A stretch of DNA of 64,000 nt from Drechslerella dactyloides (taxonomy: Eukaryota > Ascomycota > Orbiliomycetes > Orbiliales > Orbiliaceae), in assembly GCA_020064725.1 (NCBI GenBank), contig JAGTWJ010000001.1, forward strand, positions 3,844,001 to 3,908,000, in the 5' to 3' direction. Made by a program: the position numbers and the translations under genes. Below the pieces are notes generated by a model, which made no database searches, was not told where the DNA came from, and saw only the letters and a list, made by a program, of their open reading frames with translations. Positions 60,246-64,000 of this stretch are shown here, in pieces (the stretch's first letter is position 1; every line of letters begins with the position of its first letter).

Positions 60246-60561
60246 GATGGGACTACTAAGGCGGCCTGATCGAGCTCCCGCGGCCGAAGTTATATATGTC
60301 TTTCCCTTCATTTTGCGCGAGCCTGTCAGCTTCCAGTTTGTTGGACACTGCGCTGCTTTCATCCAGTTTCGATTCAGGTTTCTCTGGAGGGCACTACATT
60401 CTATTCTTCAGCTTTAGAGGATTGGGAAGACTCCATAATATCAACAGCCTCATACTGAGCCTGTCCTTCTGATTTATAAATTGTGCATTGTGTCCCCGGT
60501 TTTGTACTCTTAGACCAGACTATAATTATGTATACGCAGCGCCTGGCTTGCCACGGATAAC
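60246..60561. other. Convergent 3' intergenic region
   Basis: Short gap between the RING gene (+) and the next minus-strand gene; nothing else seen. Confidence 0.5.
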
Positions 60562-61296
60562 TCAGACCAAGACTATCCCATATCTCGCGATCCCATTCGC
60601 CCCAGCAGCAGCTACAGTCCTCCAACCCCTCGCCTTCTGTAAGCTGCTGAGCTCCCTACACACCACCAGTAATGCTACAGCCTCCCGTTTCTCCCGACTC
60701 AAGAAAGCCCGCTGTTCCTCCAAGCACTCGCGAAGGTCGTCCAATCGCCTCCCGACTCCGTTTAGCTCTTGCTTGTAGCGCGCAAACTCCGCCTCTGTAA
60801 GCACGGGTCCGCTTCTTTCGACCCGAAACAGATACGGCTCAGCCGCCAAAGCGTCCGTCCTTCGAATGGTCAATTCCCAGAGACTATTATAACTCTGGAA
60901 GGCCGCGGCCAATCTTGGGGACCGAAGCGCGTCAAACTGGTCGCGAGTGATGACATGGTAACGCTCTAGCAGCGTCCTGGCCACTCTCATGACGGCATCG
61001 CAACAGGGAAGCAGAGCGCGTTCGTGTTCTTCGAGCAGGAGTACGCGTTCTTCTCGAAAAGTGCGGACAGAGTCCATTTGGCACGCGACGAGCTTGCGGT
61101 CTAGCGGAGATGGATGGCGGAGCGCCTCCCCATGTTTTCTGACTGCCAGAGCAGAGGAAGTTGTTTGATCGATACGCCGTTCCAAGTCATCGAGGTCTGG
61201 GAGGGTGCAGGTGACCATTCGCAGTCCCCGTCCCTTTGTCTGGGGCTGTTGTACCGGCTCGGGTGGATGGGGCTTGGTGTTGCCGCCGTCCTCCAT
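60562..61296 (-). CDS. Hypothetical helical protein
   Basis: Single ORF, 244 aa from ATG 61296 (MEDGGNTKPHPPEP); an in-frame codon at 61344 allows a longer form. After a Pro-rich start, almost all is predicted helix with charged heptads (LPDLDDLERRIDQTTSSALAV, REERVLLLEEHERALLPCCDAV, RRLDDLRECLEEQRAFL, KREAVALLVVCRELSSLQ). It may form a coiled-coil bundle. No known motif, signal peptide or membrane span. The compositional consistency over 240 codons supports coding. Confidence 0.6.
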   Translation of the reverse strand: MEDGGNTKPHPPEPVQQPQTKGRGLRMVTCTLPDLDDLERRIDQTTSSALAVRKHGEALRHPSPLDRKLVACQMDSVRTFREERVLLLEEHERALLPCCDAVMRVARTLLERYHVITRDQFDALRSPRLAAAFQSYNSLWELTIRRTDALAAEPYLFRVERSGPVLTEAEFARYKQELNGVGRRLDDLRECLEEQRAFLSREKREAVALLVVCRELSSLQKARGWRTVAAAGANGIARYGIVLV

Positions 61297-61829
61297 CGTG
61301 GCCGATGTCAAATTGTGACCACGGCGGTAAGCCGACAGCTGCACAGCGCCGGTGTATGTTTCGATGGAATCGACTGTTGTGATATATGAAGTATTGTCGA
61401 ATATATTAATATCATTTATACAAATCGATTAATGTTATCTCTATCAAAGTTCATCTGTTTGCTAGACCATCCGCCGCGGGATCTAGCTCAGATCAGCGAA
61501 GGCTCTCTGTTGAACTACACTCCATGACTACCTTCTAGGTGTTTGAATATTTCAGGGATTTACCTAAATATTTGACTACGTAGCGGGCGCCGCTAGAGAG
61601 TACTGGGATTAAACCATATTACTATCAATTGAACTAATCGATTATCGCTTTATAGAACGCGCTTGTTCAAATTTCAGATATCGATCTAAGGCTACCCCAA
61701 ACACCACCCACCGTACAAAACTTTTACATACACCCAACATGGCATATTCCCAATCTAACACCACTATACTCCTACAACCAACTCCACACACACATACTGT
61801 ATAGATACATACTAATACAGGACAAGCCC
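61297..61829. other. Intergenic
   Basis: A tRNA-like word (TAGCTCAGA near 61484) does not extend into a cloverleaf. No gene called. Confidence 0.45.
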
Positions 61830-62939
61830 TCACACTCCATTGGTCATTTTCCACCCTTTGGCAGGCTTCACCTCCCGCGCCAGCAACGCCGCAACATGCC
61901 CCTCCGTCCCCTTCCGCTCCCAATCCTCCCACGTCACACTCCACACATTCGTATCCCGAAACTTGCCCTCCTCCGCCCTTCCGAACCCGCGCACGCTGTC
62001 GACGACGCCGCCGTCTTTGTCCTCGCGGAGGAGTTTGGCGCAGCGGACGGTGCCCTCGAAGACGAAGCCGAGGCGTTGAGCCGCCGCGTTTGAGTTTTCG
62101 TTGTCGCCGTGAGCGAGCCAGGAGACACGGCGGAGGGCTAGGCCGCTGGGTTGTGCGGAGATGAGGTACTGCAGTAGCAGACTTGAGGCGTGTGTATTCA
62201 CATGGCTATTACAGTCAGCCAGCCAATCTGTCTACCAGGATACGGCACAAATGCTGTTCCTTCCCAGAATGTAACAACGAAGGTATATGACATATATTGA
62301 AAATGTAAAGCGCAAGGGAGCAAAGGATATATATACTCACGTCTTCCACGCCCGCCTGAGCACAGTAACATGACCAACCTCGGCCACCAGATCCGGCAAA
62401 CTGATATTCAAAAGTCCAATCCACCCGGCCACCCGCCCCATCGGATCCGCATGTTCACCCTCCGGCAGCGGCCGCGACAGGTCCGTGATGAGGAACAAGC
62501 AGGCATTACGGTCGCTGCGGATGCGCTGTTCCAGCCAAGTTAGGAACTCGGGGAGCGTCGCAAAGGGACCGTAGGGCAGGTATCTGTAGAGCTGGCTGTT
62601 TTCCGCGTCTTGCAGGAGGGAGAAGGCGTATTCAGCGTGCAGGGAGGGCTGTCAATCACAACATGTCAGTGCACCATTCATTCAAAATACCAATTTAAGC
62701 TAATATAAGCATCTTGTATTGTCTTGTAACATATACCCAGGTCGAGGGCAAGAGCTATGGGATGTGTAAATGGAGAGTGAACGTACGATAAACGGTTCAA
62801 GACGCACGCCGTTAGACTCCAGCACACGCAGCGGCAGCACGCAGTTCAAATCGTACTCCTCCGCCGGCGTGCGTAGATGGTACGCATCAACGGGCAGCGT
62901 CGGCCGGCTGCCCTCCGCGGTGTTGAGATACGGCATCAT
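61830..62939 (-). CDS. GNAT-family N-acetyltransferase (RimJ/RimL-like)
   Basis: Transfers an acetyl group from acetyl-CoA to an amine. Exons: 62939-62787, 62648-62341, 62205-61830; 278 aa. Early segment LRVLESNGVRLEPFIPSLH, strand/helix YLPYGPFATLPEFLTWLEQ, ACLFLITD, GRVAGWIGLLNI, then EVGHVTVLRRAWKTHVNTHAS in place of the CoA loop, LLLQYLI, RVSWLAHGDNENSNAAAQRLGF and FEGTVRCAKLLREDKDG. This is the order seen in fungal RimL-like GNATs related to GCN5-type small-molecule acetyltransferases. ATG 62939 is followed at once by a second ATG (62936). Introns 138 and 135 nt with GT-AG ends. Substrate unknown. Confidence 0.85.
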
Positions 62940-64000
62940 GGCGGTGAGTTTTATGCGTTGCGGCGGTTGCAAAAGCCGAATCAGGCTGAATTCAACAGTC
63001 TGAGACTGGGACGGGACGACTAAGTCAAAAGATCGATCGATCGATTGATTCCGGCGAAGAGTGTCTCTGAAACGATACAACGGATGAGACTATGCGGTTT
63101 GGAGAACGGATATTTGCCACGGAGCCGGATGCCATCGTGACATATATACTCGATCGAACCCATTGAGCTCCGTCTCTATCCATAGCTTAAGTTACTTACG
63201 TACGGGAATCATGGCCATACGAGCTAGCTAGCCAGCTAGCTTCTCCGAGACGGTAACGTTACTAGCTCCAACGGAAAGGAAGAGTCACTCTGCAGGCAGG
63301 CTAGCGGCAGCCAGCTGTGGGTACGGGTCGCAATCGAGACAACAGCCGGGCTAGCGTACTTACAGATATGTATTTACTACAAGGTTCCAGCCGGACGATG
63401 CAATCTCGTCTGCATACATGCATACAGGTCGGGGGACAGAGGCAGTTCGCATTCGACGTAGCAGAGCTCTATGCAGCATGCAATTCCAGTGCATGCAGTA
63501 GTGTATATATCGAGCGGTGCAGCGTTTATACTGGCCGAGAAGACTCGTGAAACTACCTTCGACGTCCGTGTCCTCGAAGCCGAACGCATAGTTCATGATG
63601 ATAGATTGCGACGACTGCACGCCCGTCGCATCAGCTGAGCCCGAGCGCACGCTTCACCGTGAACGTAAATATGCATATTTGCAAAAAGCAGGAATCGCTG
63701 GCACGAATTCCAAGGTCATGCACGAGCGGCACGTATGTACAGCCGGCCGTCAGTCCGGCCGTCTGTGTCGAAGCACGTATACCTATAGAAGTAATAGTAG
63801 TATAGATACGTCCACGTCCGTGCATGCAGTGGAGCTAAGGCACGCGAGGACCGCCAGAGAAAATAAAAGTCTCGTCGTGGTGTGGCCTGGTTACACAGCA
63901 TGGTTTTAGTATACTCTGCGGCATCCGTTGCGCGTGCCTGATTGGCGGTGCTTGCAGGCCGCGCCTGCGGAACGTACACTACATAGGTACCTACGCCTGT
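62940..64000. other. Right-edge intergenic region
   Basis: Promoter side of the GNAT gene, then about 900 bp with only overlapping short ORFs. Includes GCTAGCTAGCCAGCTAGC near 63221-63240, a short self-complementary cluster. No gene recognised. Confidence 0.45.

Noticed and set aside
61475..61540. GGGATCTAGCTCAGA resembles a tRNA 5' end
   Set aside because: No D-arm closure, anticodon stem or T-arm at the right distances.

Overview
The window looks like nuclear DNA of a filamentous ascomycete (Pezizomycotina). Genes are split by short GT-AG introns, mostly 55-170 nt, often with CTAAC-like branch points. The gene set is fungal: a Dad4 DASH subunit, a Sec4-type Rab, a Vip1 kinase, a GH7 endoglucanase with a CBM1 cellulose-binding domain, and a fungal Tc1-like transposon. 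I cannot place it to class or genus. All exon structures were spliced by eye; for each complete multi-exon gene the exon lengths sum to a multiple of three.

Layout. 0-14 kb is gene-poor. It holds the 5' part of an F-box gene at the left edge, a small secreted cysteine-rich protein gene, an apparently intact Tc1-like transposon with 42-bp inverted repeats, and a 60-codon gene for a zinc-binding-type microprotein behind an AUG-free leader. 14-29 kb is dense housekeeping: a Prs5-like PRPP synthetase with a large insert, a YggS/PROSC pyridoxal-phosphate protein with a possible mitochondrial presequence, ARP5, DAD4, a C2H2 zinc-finger gene with an in-frame TAG at its splice acceptor, and VIP1. 32-47 kb holds UTP21, a short-chain dehydrogenase, SEC4, a GRIP/GRAB-type golgin and RPT6.

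48-64 kb is more accessory. It has a Cel7B-type endoglucanase divergent from RPT6, two tandem paralogous genes for secreted proteins of no family I recognise, an NmrA-like reductase, a GCIP-like protein, a RING-H2 protein, a helical protein of unknown function and a GNAT acetyltransferase. There is no biosynthetic cluster, CRISPR array, rRNA or convincing tRNA.

Most neighbours are functionally unrelated, as is usual in fungi. The locally meaningful units are the divergent RPT6/cel7B promoter region, the tandem secreted pair with conserved intron positions, and the gene-poor left end where the transposon and the effector-like gene lie together.
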